From Thermoplasmata archaeon (GTDB lineage Archaea > Thermoplasmatota > Thermoplasmata > UBA10834), in the NCBI GenBank assembly GCA_021789945.1, contig JAJYIS010000007.1:1-37175 (forward strand): 37,175 nucleotides of DNA, read 5' to 3'. A program made the translations under genes and the position numbers. Below are positions 1 to 8,050 of this stretch, in pieces (within the stretch, counting starts at the first letter, position 1; the number at the start of each line of letters is the position of its first letter). The notes beneath the pieces were generated by a model. It was not told where the DNA came from. It made no database searches and saw only the letters and a program-made list of their open reading frames with translations.

Positions 1-1
1 C

Positions 2-889
2 TCTGGCGGGCCGCAAGCTCCCATCAAGGCCGAGCGGCGGGCACCATTTGCCGAAGTGGGTCCGCCGGTCGTTGTCTTCAGCGTGACCCCGCATGGCATA
101 GGAGATGCCCTCCCGATTGCGATGAGCGTGGCACAGCAGTCAGGATCGAAGATCGTGGTGGCATCGGACGTGGAGCTTCGAGAGTATGAGAGGGAGAGCC
201 TTGCCTCGGCGGGGATTCCCTCGGAATACATCCGACTCGAAGCCGTGGAGTCCTTAAGGGGGATGAGGTCGGTCGCTCGCGGTATCAAGAGCTATGTGGA
301 CGGAGTCGGGGCGGAGATGGTAGTCATCCCTGTTAGACGCAGCATGTTCGCTAACCGTCGCACCAGGAAGAGGGCCGCTTGGATCTCCGAGTTCTCTGGA
401 AAGCGCGTGGTACTCGTGTCGGGGCCTCGGCAAGAGCCTGGCAGGCTCGTGCCGGTCAGGAGGATATTGATTCCGGTTCTAGACGAGTTCCATCCCGAGG
501 TGTTCGCTCTCGCAGGGACGCTCACGTCGTCATCGAAGGTTCCGGATGTGGATATCGTCGCGGCCAAGGTGATCAAGATGCCACCGAGTATACCGCTGTA
601 CTCCACCTACAGGCCGGAATCGCTCGTGGACACCGAACGGGAGATGTCGTTCCTCAGGTCGGTCAGTGGTCTGCCGATGCTCAAACGTCTCAGTGCGAGG
701 GTCCTGTTGGTCAGAGACATTAGCAGGGACGTTGTCGAGTTCGCAGAACAGAGGCGGGTGGACATGATTCTCTTCAGAGGAGACTGGAGCACGATTCGCA
801 CCGGATTCTTGAACGAGAAGGAGAGGAGGATTGCATACGGCGCTCCCGGCCAAGTCATGGTGCTACTTCCGCCAGCGGACAAGTCCTGA
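2..889 (+). CDS. UspA-domain protein, 5' end cut by window
   Basis: The reading frame is open from base 2, so the gene probably begins outside the window; the GTG at 56 in the ORF track is only the first start-like codon. Two alpha/beta halves resemble UspA folds: the first runs to about residue 125 of the track ORF, and the second starts at a typical strand (RRILIPVL) and ends near VDMILFRGDW. Such paired Usp domains occur alone as stress proteins or as cytoplasmic tails of amino-acid permeases and antiporters; the open 5' end makes the tail possibility real, but no membrane segment is visible here. No nucleotide-binding loop is clear. It lies upstream of mobA on the opposite strand (convergent), separated by about 200 bases with nothing recognisable in them. 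The ligand or transported substrate cannot be told. Confidence 0.6.
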   Translation, partial: SGGPQAPIKAERRAPFAEVGPPVVVFSVTPHGIGDALPIAMSVAQQSGSKIVVASDVELREYERESLASAGIPSEYIRLEAVESLRGMRSVARGIKSYVDGVGAEMVVIPVRRSMFANRRTRKRAAWISEFSGKRVVLVSGPRQEPGRLVPVRRILIPVLDEFHPEVFALAGTLTSSSKVPDVDIVAAKVIKMPPSIPLYSTYRPESLVDTEREMSFLRSVSGLPMLKRLSARVLLVRDISRDVVEFAEQRRVDMILFRGDWSTIRTGFLNEKERRIAYGAPGQVMVLLPPADKS

Positions 890-1089
890 TGCGGCCAACC
901 ATGTTCGGTCTGCAGAGGCTCAGGGAGACATGCCTGCCATCGCAGCCGATTCACTGGCTTGTTCCAGCTGACTCATTGCCCGCTGTCCTCCTGGCTTGAG
1001 AACCGAGACTGGCATGCCTCTCATTTCGCCATTGCTGGATGTCCGTTCTCAGTTGACGAGTCAGCAGGCAGCGCGCTCCGCATGATCGC

Positions 1090-1725
1090 TCAGGATTCTT
1101 CAAGAGCAGTCTGTTGCCTCATCGCCTCTCTTAGCTTCTGCTCGGCTTTCCTCAGGTCCTCTGGGTTGTTCAGATTCCAGAAGCTCTCAAGTTCGGGATC
1201 GATGCCCCTGAGCTCCTTCTCCTCCATGATCACAAGGTCGAGTCCTGCAAATGCTTCGACCGGCTTCCGCTTTCCCTGACCGGCAGCCTTCTTGAATGCT
1301 TCGATGGCTGCCGTTCGTCTGAAGGCACCGTGCAGCGGCTCATACAGGCCGCGAACGACCGGCACTGCACCATCCCTGCCGGCCGCTCTCACGATCATCG
1401 CGTCGCAGAGTTCGCGCTTCAGAAAGGGGGTGTCACAAGGACTGACCAAGACATATTCGCCTCTCGCCGATCTGAGCGCGCATGTCAGGCCTTCGAGAGG
1501 TCCGATGCCTTCCTGATCATCCTCCACGACCTCGAAACCGATCTCGCTGAACTCATCGTAATCGGCCGAACTCCCCTTCGCCACGGATATGACGATCTCG
1601 TCGACGAGATCGAGCATGGCGTCGATCACATAGGAGATCATCGGATCGCCGTTGAGGTACATGAGCGCCTTGTTTTGGCCCATCCTCGAGCTCTTCCCGC
1701 CTGCAAGAATCACTCCGGTAAGCAT
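1090..1725 (-). CDS. mobA: Molybdenum cofactor guanylyltransferase (MobA)
   Basis: This 211-residue protein would transfer GMP from GTP to molybdopterin to make the guanine dinucleotide form of the Mo or W cofactor in the cytoplasm. It has the family's N-terminal nucleotidyltransferase signature LAGGKSSRMGQNKAL (residues 8-22), a central SPCDTPFL metal/substrate segment, and the late LNNPEDL motif found in MobA and related NTP transferases. Its length matches the family. It is divergent from hypE with about 118 bases between starts; an AT-rich CCTAAATTG near 1771 could serve as its promoter. No molybdo- or tungstoenzyme lies in the window, so the client enzyme is elsewhere. A closely related NTP transferase of other specificity is the main alternative. 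Confidence 0.85.
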   Translation of the reverse strand: MLTGVILAGGKSSRMGQNKALMYLNGDPMISYVIDAMLDLVDEIVISVAKGSSADYDEFSEIGFEVVEDDQEGIGPLEGLTCALRSARGEYVLVSPCDTPFLKRELCDAMIVRAAGRDGAVPVVRGLYEPLHGAFRRTAAIEAFKKAAGQGKRKPVEAFAGLDLVIMEEKELRGIDPELESFWNLNNPEDLRKAEQKLREAMRQQTALEES

Positions 1726-1800
1726 CCGGTCGACCCAATCGAGTCATTCCTAATCAAGCTATCTTCAATTTAGGGTCAGAGCATGCCAGACAACCAAAAG

Positions 1801-1808
1801 TGTTATTA
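1801..1808 (+). promoter_or_regulatory. TATA-like box of hypE
   Basis: TGTTATTA lies about 40 bases before the hypE ATG. Transcription from about 25 bases downstream would leave a short leader that includes GGAG at 1833-1836, seven bases before the start codon. Confidence 0.4.
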
Positions 1809-1843
1809 GCGGCCGAAGGCTTCGCACGAGTTGGAGCCTCGGA

Positions 1844-2890
1844 ATGGCAAAGATAACGGCTGCCCAAGGCGCAGGCGGCGAGCGGATGCAGGAGTTCATC
1901 CGCGAGTTCGTGCTGAAGGAGCTGGACCACGACTTCGGCGAGATCCCGTTGGCCGCGCTCGACGACGCTGCCATAATCGATGGCATCGCATTCACGACAG
2001 ATTCATACACTGTCAAGCCGCTCTTCTTCCCGGGCGGGGACATTGGGACCCTCGCGGTCTCGGGCACAGTGAACGACCTCTCTGTCATGGGTGCAAGACC
2101 CTTGGCGCTCTCATGCGCCATGATCATCCAGGAGGGGTTCTCAGCCGAGGACCTCCACAAGATAATGAAGAGCTTGAGTTCCACAGCGAAGAAGGCAGGC
2201 GTGAGGATCGTCACTGGCGATACGAAGGTCGTCGAGAAAGGCGCGGCTGACGGACTGTTCATCACCACGAGCGGAATCGGCAAACGGTCCGAACACCTGG
2301 ATCACAACATAAAGTCTGTCAGGGAGAATCGGAGATTTGAATGGAACTGGCCCAACGATTCCGCTGTCGGCCCCGGCGACAAGATACTCATCTCAGGGAC
2401 CATCGGAAACCACGGCGTCGCGTTGCTGTCTTTCAGGGAGGGGTACGGGTTCGAGACCTCGATCAAGAGCGATGCTGCTCCGCTCAACAGCCTCATCGCC
2501 GAGGGCCTGAAGGTCGGAGGAATAACCGCCATGAAGGATCCGACCAGGGGCGGCGTGGCGAACCTGCTGAACGAGTGGGCAGACAAGTCCAAGGTGGGAA
2601 TCAAGGTCCGCGAGGAGGACCTGCCGTTCGACGATGCCGTCATATCTGCCTGCGAGATGCTGGGGATCGATCCCCTCGAGGTGGGGAACGAGGGCAAGGT
2701 CGTGATCGCGGTCGTGCCTGAGCTGGCTGAGAGCGTCCTAAAGGCGATCTCGAAGAGCCCCGAAGGAAGGAAGGCCCGGATCATCGGCGAGGCGAGCAGT
2801 GACATCAGAGGCGTGATGATGGAAACCCACACAGGGGGCAAGAGGGTGGTCGAGCCGCCCGTTGGAGACCCGGTCCCCAGGATATGCTGA
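1844..2890 (+). CDS. hypE: Hydrogenase maturation protein HypE
   Basis: HypE receives the carbamoyl group from HypF on its C-terminal cysteine and dehydrates it with ATP to a thiocyanate, the source of the CN ligands of the NiFe centre. The 348-residue protein shows the AIRS/PurM-like fold: an N-terminal GGERMQEF loop, AALDDAAIIDG, the GTVNDLSVMGARPLA segment, and MKDPTRGGVA. It ends with the diagnostic PRIC, so the acceptor cysteine (C348) is present. GGAG at 1833-1836, seven bases upstream, supports the ATG at 1844. The gene stands about 18 kb from the other hyp genes and is convergent with the GyrI-like gene, with only five bases between their ends. It would serve MvhA, the only hydrogenase seen. 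Confidence 0.95.
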   Translation: MAKITAAQGAGGERMQEFIREFVLKELDHDFGEIPLAALDDAAIIDGIAFTTDSYTVKPLFFPGGDIGTLAVSGTVNDLSVMGARPLALSCAMIIQEGFSAEDLHKIMKSLSSTAKKAGVRIVTGDTKVVEKGAADGLFITTSGIGKRSEHLDHNIKSVRENRRFEWNWPNDSAVGPGDKILISGTIGNHGVALLSFREGYGFETSIKSDAAPLNSLIAEGLKVGGITAMKDPTRGGVANLLNEWADKSKVGIKVREEDLPFDDAVISACEMLGIDPLEVGNEGKVVIAVVPELAESVLKAISKSPEGRKARIIGEASSDIRGVMMETHTGGKRVVEPPVGDPVPRIC

Positions 2891-2895
2891 GCAGT

Positions 2896-3510
2896 CTACT
2901 TCATGGGCTGTCTGATAACGGTCTTCAGCTTCTCCGGCTTCGACCTGCTCGGATCGCTCAGGTAGATCTCATGATGCTTCCCTCTTAGGGCGTGCCCGCT
3001 GTCGGCTATGTACTTGTGGAGCTTCTCGATGTTTGGCCTCTCCGCGCTGTACGGGCCGATGTGCATGATCTGGGCCGAGATCCCTTCGTCGAACTCCTCG
3101 AATCTCACTTTGTCGAGGTCCGGGACCTCCTTCTTCTTCCGGACGATCTCCTCCCTCGCCTTCGAGACCAAGTCCTTGGTGACATGATCGGGCTGCGCGA
3201 TCATCGCGGTCCAGTTCCAGGTTTCCTTCCCCGCCGTCAGGAAGTTGACGCCTTCGTCCGTCCACCACAGCGCCTCGAGTGGCATGACTATGTGCTCGAC
3301 CTTCGTCGTGCCCAGCTTGATCATGAACTTCATGGTGTAGCTCAGCGAGTAGAGAGCGCCAATGGCGTCCTGAAAGTCCTTGGACTTGTTGGGGTCGCCT
3401 CTTCCATCGACCATCAGGAAGTTCATCTTCGGGACTCCCACCGTCGTCGGTTCATTCGATGAGGGGAAGTACAGGGCCTGCAGATCCTTGCTGAGATCTT
3501 TCTTCGCCAT
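2896..3510 (-). CDS. GyrI-like small-molecule-binding protein
   Basis: This 204-residue protein resembles the stand-alone GyrI-like (SOUL/BacT-type effector-binding) family. Typical segments are NFLMVDGRGDPN near the start, the repeated Trp-rich middle (ALWWTDEG, ETWNWTAM) and MHIGPYSAE before a closing HEIYLSDPSR. Members usually bind small molecules or act as detoxifying hydrolases; the ligand here is unknown. The ATG at 3510 is preferred over the GTG at 3519 in the track because GAGGTGA sits five bases upstream of it, the same spacing seen before the gene starting at 36026. No DNA-binding domain is attached. Its placement among hydrogenase maturation genes may be chance. Confidence 0.75.
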   Translation of the reverse strand: MAKKDLSKDLQALYFPSSNEPTTVGVPKMNFLMVDGRGDPNKSKDFQDAIGALYSLSYTMKFMIKLGTTKVEHIVMPLEALWWTDEGVNFLTAGKETWNWTAMIAQPDHVTKDLVSKAREEIVRKKKEVPDLDKVRFEEFDEGISAQIMHIGPYSAERPNIEKLHKYIADSGHALRGKHHEIYLSDPSRSKPEKLKTVIRQPMK

Positions 3511-3545
3511 TTCACTCACCTCGATGTCTCTCGCCCTGAATCGGC

Positions 3546-4004
3546 CTACGTGCGCTTAATCTCATCCTCCACCTTCCTCACGATCTCCGGCAGCGCTGCC
3601 TCGACCCTCGCGGTCAGCCGCTCATTGACGTCGACGAGGTCTTCGGCCTCCACCGCGAAGAATATGACCTCCTTAGGCATCCTCTCAGGCACGATCCTTC
3701 GGCCAAGAGCTAGCGCGGTCGCAATGTTGATCCCATGAGGTGAGGATCCGTGGACTGCGCGCTCGAAATCCTTCTCGGCGAGGACGCGAGTCTCCCCGGG
3801 CGTCCCTCCCTTCGTCTGGATCGCATCGATGATGATTACCTTGTCATAGCCGAGGACGAGGTCGAGCAGCTCCAGGCCGCTGGCTGCCAACTCTTCGACA
3901 TCCACTCCGGGCAAGCGCATCTCCTTGAGGAGTCTCGCGGCGTGGATTCCGACGCCGTCATCCGAAAGGATTGGGTTGCCCACGCCGAGGACTAGTGTTC
4001 TCAC
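3546..4004 (-). CDS. NiFe-hydrogenase maturation endopeptidase
   Basis: This cytoplasmic protease removes the C-terminal tail of the large subunit after nickel insertion. It has the family motif GVGNPILSDDGVG near the N-terminus, a central IIIDAIQTKG carrying the second acidic metal ligand, and HGSSPHGINIATAL with the histidine ligand, as in HycI/FrhD-type enzymes. I choose the GTG at 4004 (152 residues), because the track start at 4130 adds about 42 residues that look non-coding and family members begin just before the GVGNP motif; a TTATA element lies about 60 bases upstream of this GTG. The substrate is presumably MvhA, which keeps a cleavable tail. It faces away from the LigB-type gene. 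Confidence 0.88.
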   Translation of the reverse strand: MRTLVLGVGNPILSDDGVGIHAARLLKEMRLPGVDVEELAASGLELLDLVLGYDKVIIIDAIQTKGGTPGETRVLAEKDFERAVHGSSPHGINIATALALGRRIVPERMPKEVIFFAVEAEDLVDVNERLTARVEAALPEIVRKVEDEIKRT

Positions 4005-4157
4005 AAGTAGCAGAAAGTCGTGCTCCGTAATAATCCTGACTGGTTGTCGGTTCGGCTCAATCCTCTTATACGCGCGTGAGTGTGATGAGTTCACTGGTCG
4101 GTGACCACTAGCTTCGGTCGGTCCGGTCATTCAGGCTGGTTTGTCATCGGAGGCGCC

Positions 4158-4964
4158 ATGAGGAAGGAGCCTGACTCCGTTAGAGAACCAATGCCCGCCG
4201 TGTTCGTGGGCCACGGAAACCCGATGAACGCGCTGGCCACGAACTCCTACACCGAGGGCTGGCGGTCAATCGGCGCCTCGATGCCCCGACCCAAGGGCAT
4301 CGTGTGCGTGTCCGCTCACTGGTACATCGATGACACGAAGGTGACAGCGATGCCCAGTCCCAAGACCATTCATGATTTCGGAGGATTCCCGAGGGAGCTG
4401 TACGAGGTGCGGTATCCTGCGCCTGGGGATCCGGCTTTGGCGGAGAGAGTCTCCAGGCTTCTGAAGCCGACATCGGTCGGTCTCGACGACTCTTGGGGCC
4501 TGGACCACGGGACCTGGTCGGTCCTGGTTCACATGTTCCCGAAGGCGGACATCCCCGTGGTCCAGCTCAGCGTCGACGCGACAAGGCCCCCATCGTTCCA
4601 CCACGACCTCGGCAGACGCTTGGCCCCTCTTCGCGACGATGGAATCTTCGTCCTTGGGAGCGGCAACATCGTCCACAACCTCCAGGCATACACTTGGGGG
4701 AACAGCAGGACGAAGGCATACGATTGGGCGGTCGAGTTCGAGGATGAGGCGAGATCCCTGATTTCCAGCCGCAATTTCGCGAAGCTCGTCCAATACGAGA
4801 ACCTCGGGGAGCCAGCCGTGCTGTCTGCGCCGACCCCCGACCACTACCTGCCTCTTCTGTACATCTTGCCTCTCTCGCGGCCCTCCGACGCCATCAGCTT
4901 TCCGGTCGAGGGATTCGACGGTGGCTCCCTTTCGATGTTGGCAGTGGAGTTCGGGCGATCATGA
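4158..4964 (+). CDS. LigB/YgiD-type extradiol dioxygenase family protein
   Basis: This 268-residue protein matches the class III extradiol dioxygenase family that includes 4,5-DOPA dioxygenase YgiD. The expected metal ligands are visible: H19 in FVGHGNP, H54 in SAHWY, H117 in LDHGTW and a later GSGNIVHNL segment. The family opens catechol-type rings using Fe(II) or Zn(II); the natural substrate in archaea is not known, so the exact reaction is not assigned. I start at the ATG 4158 because GGAGG lies at 4149-4153, four bases upstream; the GTG at 4101 adds 19 poor residues. It is convergent with mvhA. Confidence 0.82.
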   Translation: MRKEPDSVREPMPAVFVGHGNPMNALATNSYTEGWRSIGASMPRPKGIVCVSAHWYIDDTKVTAMPSPKTIHDFGGFPRELYEVRYPAPGDPALAERVSRLLKPTSVGLDDSWGLDHGTWSVLVHMFPKADIPVVQLSVDATRPPSFHHDLGRRLAPLRDDGIFVLGSGNIVHNLQAYTWGNSRTKAYDWAVEFEDEARSLISSRNFAKLVQYENLGEPAVLSAPTPDHYLPLLYILPLSRPSDAISFPVEGFDGGSLSMLAVEFGRS

Positions 4965-5018
4965 CATGCCCTTGTTGATGGTGCCTCCGCGGACTGGACC
5001 ATGATGCACAGAAATCGA

Positions 5019-5036
5019 GGAGGGGGATCCCCCTCC
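5019..5036. terminator. Perfect 18-bp palindrome between convergent genes
   Basis: GGAGGGGGATCCCCCTCC reads the same on both strands and would form a very GC-rich hairpin. It lies 14 bases past the mvhA stop and about 55 bases past the stop of the convergent dioxygenase gene. No long T tract follows on either strand, so it may work as an RNA 3'-end stabiliser or road block rather than a classical archaeal terminator. Confidence 0.45.
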
Positions 5037-5049
5037 GGAAATGAATTCT

Positions 5050-6564
5050 CTAGAAGTTTCTCTGTGTCGAAAGCACGGAGCCGTTCTTGTCCTTGACCAC
5101 GACCTCGAGCGCCGGCCCGCAGTTCAGGGAGTGCGTCCCGCACGAGTTGCACGGGTCGTAGCACCTGAAAGCCATCTCCACCTTGTTCAGCAGCCCGGGC
5201 GAGACCATCCCGTCCTTGATCAGGGCCTTCGCCGCCTGCCTCACGCTCGTGTTGATCGCGGCGTAGTTGTTCGTCGTGGCGACGATCATGTTGATCTTGG
5301 TAGTGAGGCCGTTCTTGTCGGCGGCGTAGTGGTGTATCAGGGTGCCTCTGGGCGCCTCGACTATGCCCACGCCCTCCTTGGGCTCGTTGAACTTCCCGCG
5401 GATGTCAGGACTGGTGATGCTCTTGTCGCTCGCGAGCTCGAGCATGTGCTCCGTCGCGTACTGGAGCTCTATGACTCTGGCCCAGTGGTATGCGAGCGTG
5501 TGGTGCGCCGGTCCCTTGACCCCGAGGTCAGACATGGTCTTCCTGAATATCTCGTACTCCTTCTGTGCGAGGGGCGTCGTGTAGCCGGTGCATACGTTGA
5601 TCCTGCCCAGCGGGCCGACCCTGTATATGCCGCTCTGCGGGCCAGTGACGAAGCCCTTCCATCCGACCTTCTTCAGGTAGGGCATCTTCATGTAGGTCCA
5701 CGGCTCGACATGCTCCGCGATGACGTCGAGGTACTCGCTCGGCCTGAACCTCTCGATCTGCTTGCCGGTCTGGTCGACCACCCTTATGTCGCCGTCGTAG
5801 AAGTTCGTCTTGTTGTTCTTGTCGACCATGCCCATGTAGTAGCTCTCCATGTAGAACGCGTCTGTGTTGAGCACGATGCCCATGTAGTCCTTGTTCGCGA
5901 GCACGATGTCCTTGAACAGCTTCACGGTGAACTTGCCGAACTCGACGCACGACTTCGCCATGGTCTCCATCTGGACGCGCTCCTCCTCGCTGATCTGCTT
6001 GGAGACGCCTCCGGGCAGGCCGAACACAGGGTGCGTGGCCCTGCCGCCGACAATCTCCTGCACCTTCTGGCCGTACGACCTGTGCTTGATGACCTCGGCG
6101 CCGATCGGCACGCCGACCGCGTCGACCACGCCCAGCACGTTTCTCTTGCTCGCCGGGGCGGATGGCCCTAGCACGAAGTCCGGCGCCGCGAGCGCGTAGA
6201 AGTGCGCTATGTGGCTATGGGTATACTGACCCATGTAGAACAATTCCCTCAGCTTCTTCGCGGTGGGGGTCGGCTCAGCGCTGAACACCGCGTCCAGCGT
6301 CTTGGTGCTCGCGAGGTGGTGTGCTGCCGGGCAGACACCGCAGAGCCTGTTGGTCAGGACTGGGAGCTCCATGACATGCCTGCCGATGCAGAACCTCTCG
6401 AACCCTCTCAGCTCGGGTATCTGCAGGTAGGCGTTCTCGACGTTCCCAGCATCGTTCAGGAATATCTCGATCTTGCCATGGCCCTCGAGCCTGGTGATCG
6501 GGTCGATCGTGATCTTGTGCTCGTGGGTCTTCACGGGAGTATCGTTGATTATTGGTCCGGCCAT
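5050..6564 (-). CDS. mvhA: F420-non-reducing [NiFe]-hydrogenase large subunit (MvhA-like)
   Basis: The catalytic subunit splits H2 at a NiFe(CN)2CO centre in the cytoplasm. Both nickel-binding motifs are intact: RLCGVC (C75, C78) near the N-terminus and DPCNSCGTH (residues 470-478) near the C-terminus. A 26-residue tail follows H478, which the maturation endopeptidase should remove; the tail carries an extra cysteine four residues after the cut site. Length (504) and the order MvhD-MvhG-MvhA fit group 3c hydrogenases that pass electrons to HdrA. The ATG directly abuts the mvhG stop (TAGATG), so translation is probably coupled. It is the last gene of the cluster and is followed by a strong palindrome. 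Confidence 0.95.
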   Translation of the reverse strand: MAGPIINDTPVKTHEHKITIDPITRLEGHGKIEIFLNDAGNVENAYLQIPELRGFERFCIGRHVMELPVLTNRLCGVCPAAHHLASTKTLDAVFSAEPTPTAKKLRELFYMGQYTHSHIAHFYALAAPDFVLGPSAPASKRNVLGVVDAVGVPIGAEVIKHRSYGQKVQEIVGGRATHPVFGLPGGVSKQISEEERVQMETMAKSCVEFGKFTVKLFKDIVLANKDYMGIVLNTDAFYMESYYMGMVDKNNKTNFYDGDIRVVDQTGKQIERFRPSEYLDVIAEHVEPWTYMKMPYLKKVGWKGFVTGPQSGIYRVGPLGRINVCTGYTTPLAQKEYEIFRKTMSDLGVKGPAHHTLAYHWARVIELQYATEHMLELASDKSITSPDIRGKFNEPKEGVGIVEAPRGTLIHHYAADKNGLTTKINMIVATTNNYAAINTSVRQAAKALIKDGMVSPGLLNKVEMAFRCYDPCNSCGTHSLNCGPALEVVVKDKNGSVLSTQRNF

Positions 6565-7584
6565 CTAGCTCACCTTCCTCTTGCCCCGCTCGGTCACAGT
6601 CCGCCTCAAGGGGGACTTCGGGAGCGAGAACGCGTAGAAGGTCCCCAGCGGGTCCTTCACCTGCGTCATCAGCGTCATGATTTGCTCCTCGCTCATCTTC
6701 GATTCCGAGTCCGTTATGTTCAGCAGGGACGACAGCGCGCTCAGCATGCTCGAGCCCTGGTCCGTGACTCCCCTGGTCGGGCCCATGCAGCCCCTGCATG
6801 GCATCTGGGCGTTCGGACACATCGCGCCGCATCCGGCCCTCGTCGCCGGCCCGATGCATATTATGCCCTGGTCGAGGAGGCACTTCTTCGGGTCTGGCGT
6901 TATCTCGTACGCCTGGTAGATCTTCTCGATCCTCCTGCCCTTCTCGACCCGTTCCCGCTTGCACTCGTCGCAGAGCGTCTTGTCGCTCGCGATGACCGCA
7001 CCCTTCGGCGGGAGCGGCGTGCCCTTGGTCACATAGTTCGCGACGGCGTCGACCGCCATCGCGATCAGGTTCACCGTCGGCGGGCAGCCAGGCATGAAGT
7101 AGTCGACATCCACCACCTGGTCGAGCGTCTTGACGGTGTCCCAGAATTCCGGGAGTTCCAGTTCGCCCTCCTTGACCTTCAGGTGCGCCTGAGGCGTCAC
7201 GAACTCGGGATTGTCTGTCGATTGCGTCTTCTTGTACACGGTCTCGAATATTTCCTTCTTGTTCGTTACATTCGCAAGCCCGGGCGTCCCGCCGTAGCAC
7301 GCGCACGAGCCGAACGCTATCATCACGACGGATTTCTGCCTGAGCAATTTCGCGATGTGCTCGTTCTCCGAGTTCCTTATGGCCCCGTTGTAGAACGAGA
7401 CGGTGATCGATTTGTCCGGCATGCTCTCGATGTCTTTGAGCTTGCCGTCGAACCCGATCGGCCAGAACACGACATCCGCGATCGCATGGACGTCGAGTAT
7501 CTTCGCGTCTATGTCCAGGAGCGCGACATCGCACCCTCCGCATCCCGCTCCCCAGTACTGTGCGATCTTTATCTTTTCAGCCAT
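6565..7584 (-). CDS. mvhG: [NiFe]-hydrogenase small subunit (MvhG-like)
   Basis: This 339-residue subunit carries three Fe-S clusters that wire the NiFe centre of MvhA to MvhD. The proximal-cluster start GAGCGGCD (C15, C18) is present, with further ligands in FGSCACYGG and FMPGCPP. The C-terminal cluster-binding region holds CDEC, CIGPATRAGCGAMC and CRGCMGP, as in F420-non-reducing hydrogenases. There is no Tat signal or membrane anchor, so it is cytoplasmic. One base separates it from mvhD and none from mvhA, indicating one transcript. Confidence 0.94.
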   Translation of the reverse strand: MAEKIKIAQYWGAGCGGCDVALLDIDAKILDVHAIADVVFWPIGFDGKLKDIESMPDKSITVSFYNGAIRNSENEHIAKLLRQKSVVMIAFGSCACYGGTPGLANVTNKKEIFETVYKKTQSTDNPEFVTPQAHLKVKEGELELPEFWDTVKTLDQVVDVDYFMPGCPPTVNLIAMAVDAVANYVTKGTPLPPKGAVIASDKTLCDECKRERVEKGRRIEKIYQAYEITPDPKKCLLDQGIICIGPATRAGCGAMCPNAQMPCRGCMGPTRGVTDQGSSMLSALSSLLNITDSESKMSEEQIMTLMTQVKDPLGTFYAFSLPKSPLRRTVTERGKRKVS

Positions 7585-7585
7585 C

Positions 7586-8050
7586 TCACACGCCCCCCTT
7601 GTACGGTGTGGGCCCCATCTCCTTGACCGTGTTCGTGAACTCGATTATGGTCTTCTGGAACTTCTCCCCCTCGCCCGCCGAGACCCACTCGAGCCTCAGC
7701 CTGTCAGGGTCGAACCCGAACTGCTGGATGAGCATCTTCATGAGCGCCATCCTCCTGCGGGTCCTGTAGTTCCCTCCGATGTAGTGGCAGTCCGCCGGGT
7801 GGCAGCCCGCGACGAGCACACCGTCGGCTCCCTTCTCAAACGCTCTTATTACGAACTCAGGGTCGACTCTCGCGGAGCACATGACCCTGATCGTCCTGAA
7901 GTACGGGGGCATCTGGAGCCTGCTGACTCCCGCCAGGTCCGCGCCCGCGTACGAGCACCAGTTGCAGCAGAAGACGAGTATCTTCGGCTCGAAGTGCTCG
8001 CTCCCGCCGTCTCCTCCGTGTGAGCCTGCATGAACCGCCTCTGAGTTCAT
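7586..8050 (-). CDS. mvhD: MvhD-like electron-transfer subunit, plain form
   Basis: MvhD is the [2Fe-2S] subunit linking hydrogenase to HdrA. The 154-residue protein has the usual cysteines: FCCNWC (C28, C29, C32), VMCSARV (C58) and AGCHPADCHY (C83, C88), followed by the conserved LRLEWVSAGEGEKF segment. The first 20 residues are a Gly/His-rich tail not found in the other two MvhD copies. Its ATG overlaps the upstream hdrA stop in ATGA, with AGGAGGTGA just before it. Because it sits directly next to mvhG, it is the best candidate for the true hydrogenase partner among the three MvhD forms here. Confidence 0.93.
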   Translation of the reverse strand: MNSEAVHAGSHGGDGGSEHFEPKILVFCCNWCSYAGADLAGVSRLQMPPYFRTIRVMCSARVDPEFVIRAFEKGADGVLVAGCHPADCHYIGGNYRTRRRMALMKMLIQQFGFDPDRLRLEWVSAGEGEKFQKTIIEFTNTVKEMGPTPYKGGV

